Shown here piece after piece: positions 21,296 through 23,103 of a stretch of 23,103 nucleotides of DNA. Both the position numbers and the translations under genes were made by a program. This DNA is from a virus: positions 1 to 23,103 of the IMG/VR virus record IMGVR_UViG_3300042868_007957; one strand, written 5' to 3'. The stretch's first letter is position 1. Each line of letters begins with the position of its first letter. The notes under the pieces were generated by a model. The model was not told where the DNA came from. It worked only from the letters and a program-made list of their open reading frames with translations, and searched no databases.

Positions 21296-21921
21296 TTTCT
21301 TATCCCACGTGTTACACATCTACAATTAACCGCTTCTTTTGCTGGCAATCCTGAGCCTGCTGGGTGCGGTGTTTCATAACCGCCTACACTAAACATACCC
21401 TTATCATTTTGCTTTTGTCCATCGGCTTTACGGTGGCTTATTCTTACTTTACTATCTCTTTGACTAATCCACATCAATTTAAACTTATATTTATCTGCAA
21501 TTACTCTTTTAGTATTTTCACTTGTATAGGTTGCAACCGTACGCCCTATTGCATTAACTCTGCTTGCCTTATATACCAAATCAAACTTATTATTAATAGT
21601 TTTAGCAATTTCTTTTGTAAGTTCCTCTTTGCTTAAATCTTTGCCTTGCTCTTTTGCTTTTTTAATAATTTCGTCAGTGTCTTTAATTAATGTTTCTAAA
21701 GTATCTTTGTCTAATCTGCCTGCATCTTTTAAAACTTTTGTAATTTCTTTTGCAAAGTCATCACCAGTTTTATCACTCAAATTAACTTCTTTTAAAAGTG
21801 CTTTTAATGTTTCCATAAAAAGTGAAGTTTTTAAACTTGATGTTCTTTTAGCAATCATACTTAAATAGTAATTCAAATCAAAGTAATAATTATATTCAAC
21901 TTTTATATTATCTTTTTTCAA
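21292..21921 (-). CDS. Mu F-like minor head protein (C-terminal and central part)
   Basis: Minor capsid protein of the Mu gpF / SPP1 gp7 family, bound near the portal and involved in head morphogenesis and ejection. The diagnostic C-terminal domain is present: WISQRDSKVRISHRKADGQ, GGYETPHPAGSGLPAKEA, then NCRC and VTR. The first in-frame start is TTG at 21921, without a ribosome site. The same frame is open upstream to 22083 and encodes MuF-like helical sequence (IWKAYDKTNSIYAKKLEKIY) with no ATG, GTG or TTG. The real protein is therefore probably longer, made by frameshifting from the portal gene or from a rare ATT start near 22065. Confidence 0.88.
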   Translation of the reverse strand: MKKDNIKVEYNYYFDLNYYLSMIAKRTSSLKTSLFMETLKALLKEVNLSDKTGDDFAKEITKVLKDAGRLDKDTLETLIKDTDEIIKKAKEQGKDLSKEELTKEIAKTINNKFDLVYKASRVNAIGRTVATYTSENTKRVIADKYKFKLMWISQRDSKVRISHRKADGQKQNDKGMFSVGGYETPHPAGSGLPAKEAVNCRCVTRGIRN

Positions 21922-22083
21922 AGGTTTGTTAATATTTCTAACTACATCTTTTTGAATTAAACTAAAAATGCTAATATAAATTTTTTCTAATTTTTTAGCA
22001 TAGATGCTATTAGTTTTATCGTATGCCTTCCAAATCTTTGTTTTTTCTAATTCGCTTAACTCAATACTTTTTTTTTTATACTT
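21922..22083 (-). other. Open N-terminal extension of MuF without a start codon
   Basis: In the MuF frame, codons from 22083 down to 21922 contain no stop and no ATG, GTG or TTG. They encode ELSELEKTKIWKAYDKTN and further helix (SIFSLIQKDVVRNINKP), which reads as genuine MuF N-terminal sequence. A TAA lies just upstream at 22086-22084. The segment overlaps the last 28 bases of the portal gene. It can be translated only by frameshifting, an unusual start codon, or after a sequencing correction in the A10 run. Confidence 0.7.
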
Positions 22084-23103
22084 TTACTTATTTCACTTTC
22101 AATTAAAGATTTTAATTTTTTAGTTTCATCATCGGCTTCATCAAGTTCGTCTATTTCATTTTCAGTTTCTATTTCGGTTTCCATTTCGGGTTCGGTTTCA
22201 GGTGTTTCAATTTCATTGTCATATTCGTCTTTAACTTCAAAATCAAATAATTCCCTTAATTCATTTTTGCCTATTGCTTCACCCATCCAAAGAGTTTGTG
22301 CAATTAAAACTTTGTCATTTAAACTTTCATACTTAAACGGTGTGTATTGTATTGAATATTCGCCATTATCATATTGCTTTAAATGTTTGTTTATTGCACT
22401 TAAAAATCTATTTGTGAGTGGGTCAATAGTTTGCTCATAAATAGTTGCTTTCATTTCTTTATAGTTACTTGTATATGCTGGGGTACCATTAACAAAATCT
22501 AACATCAAACCATACATTGAAGTAATTAGTTGCTTTAACTCTGTATTTAATCCACCTGCAAAGGCACCTGTATTTTGTGCAATAATGTTATTACCAATAT
22601 CCATACGTTCATACTTGGTATTTTGCTCACCAGCAAATACTATCGGTGCATATTTACCATAACGAGAGTTAAGTGCATCTTGCCAATTTATCTGCTCTTG
22701 TGGTGATATAGGGTCGTGGTCGTTAGTTAATACAATGTTTGGTACGCCTTGACGATTTAATTCGGTGTTTGCATTATCTAACATCGTATAATAAGCACCT
22801 AAAACATCTTTTAAAGCATTGTAATACTTTGATATACCTTTATAGTAGTAAGTAGGATTATCGCTATACGTTGGTATTGACATTGTTTTAATATGGCATA
22901 CTTCGGTTGCTGGTATAGTAATCCATTTATTATTTAATGTTAAACTATAACTATCAATTAAATTGTAACTACCTGCATTAATTTCAACTTCACGGCTCGG
23001 CAATAATATAATTTCAACTGGATATTTTGCTTTTGTGCCACCATTATAGTTACTTACTCTAAACCACAAATAAACATTACCTTCAATATAATACCAATAT
23101 GTT
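22056..23103 (-). CDS. Portal protein, N-terminus beyond the window
   Basis: The dodecameric portal forms the DNA entry channel. The frame is open to the right edge and reads YYIEGNVYLWFRVSNYNGG at its visible start; a GN-x-Y motif followed by strand and IILLPSREVEI is typical of HK97-type portals. Further portal features are CHIKTMSIPTYSDNPTYYYKG, the LNRQGVPNIVL segment, and the helical clip and wing region to about residue 270 of the visible part. The C-terminal tail is a very acidic, Glu/Thr-rich linker (PETEPEMETEIETENEIDEL) and then a basic helix ending SIKKKVLS. A TTG at 23069 is internal, not the start. The gene ends in the A10 run leading into MuF. Confidence 0.92.
   Translation of the reverse strand, partial: TYWYYIEGNVYLWFRVSNYNGGTKAKYPVEIILLPSREVEINAGSYNLIDSYSLTLNNKWITIPATEVCHIKTMSIPTYSDNPTYYYKGISKYYNALKDVLGAYYTMLDNANTELNRQGVPNIVLTNDHDPISPQEQINWQDALNSRYGKYAPIVFAGEQNTKYERMDIGNNIIAQNTGAFAGGLNTELKQLITSMYGLMLDFVNGTPAYTSNYKEMKATIYEQTIDPLTNRFLSAINKHLKQYDNGEYSIQYTPFKYESLNDKVLIAQTLWMGEAIGKNELRELFDFEVKDEYDNEIETPETEPEMETEIETENEIDELDEADDETKKLKSLIESEISKSIKKKVLS
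22068..22077 (-). other. A10 slippery run at the portal/MuF junction
   Basis: The minus strand reads AGT ATA AAA AAA AAA GTA TTG AGT TAA in portal phase. Ten A residues occupy 22077-22068, so A-AAA-AAA heptamers lie in the correct phase for -1 slippage of two Lys tRNAs. A -1 shift enters the MuF frame (AAA AAA AAA AGT ATT GAG), bypasses the portal stop at 22056 and gives a portal-MuF fusion. Homopolymer slippage by RNA polymerase would have the same effect, and a sequencing indel must be excluded. Confidence 0.55.

Overview
This window is a stretch of an AT-rich tailed double-stranded DNA phage or prophage. Every gene I can support lies on the minus strand, so transcription runs from the right edge (23103) to the left edge (1). 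The layout is the late virion module of a phage with an HK97-type capsid and a long non-contractile tail. I see no sheath, baseplate wedge or contractile tail genes, so a siphovirus-like particle is the best reading. TGA is used as a stop and TGG as Trp, so the code is standard. The low GC and the Asn/Lys/Ile-rich proteins suggest an AT-rich host. Bacteroidota is my first guess, but several strong Shine-Dalgarno sites (for example AAAAGGAG before the capsid gene and GGAGG before a 41-residue gene) leave Firmicutes or Campylobacterota open. There are no integrase, repressor, terminase or host genes in the window.

Head region (23103 to 18640): the portal (cut by the window edge), a Mu F-like minor head protein, a tiny Lys-rich ORF, a prohead protease, the HK97-fold major capsid protein with a built-in scaffold-like N-terminus, and a probable capsid cement protein followed by a terminator. 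The portal and MuF genes are joined by a run of ten A residues, in a phase that fits -1 frameshifting. The MuF frame has no usable start codon at its own N-terminus.

Appendage and lysis region (18595 to 12462): a run of small structural proteins, a fibre with a YadA-like 14-residue repeat, two further fibre-like proteins, a membrane-anchored coiled-coil protein (holin or spanin candidate), and an M15-type peptidoglycan peptidase. It is unusual that these lie between the capsid and the head-tail connector genes.

Neck and tail region (12474 to 2572): a small unknown, a gp6-like connector, a gp10/gpS-like completion protein, a probable tail terminator, a GT2 glycosyltransferase inserted directly before the tail tube protein, the tail tube protein, a tail assembly chaperone with a probable frameshifted extension, the tape measure protein and three distal tail proteins. 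Terminator hairpins follow the cement protein, the tube protein, the chaperone and the last tail gene.

Left region (2375 to 1): small unknown genes, two very short single-helix membrane proteins, the flavin-dependent thymidylate synthase ThyX, and a three-hairpin RNA leader ending in a terminator right before the next gene. The first and third hairpin loops of that leader are complementary over 7 to 8 bases, which is the architecture of a kissing-loop attenuator or a structured phage RNA.
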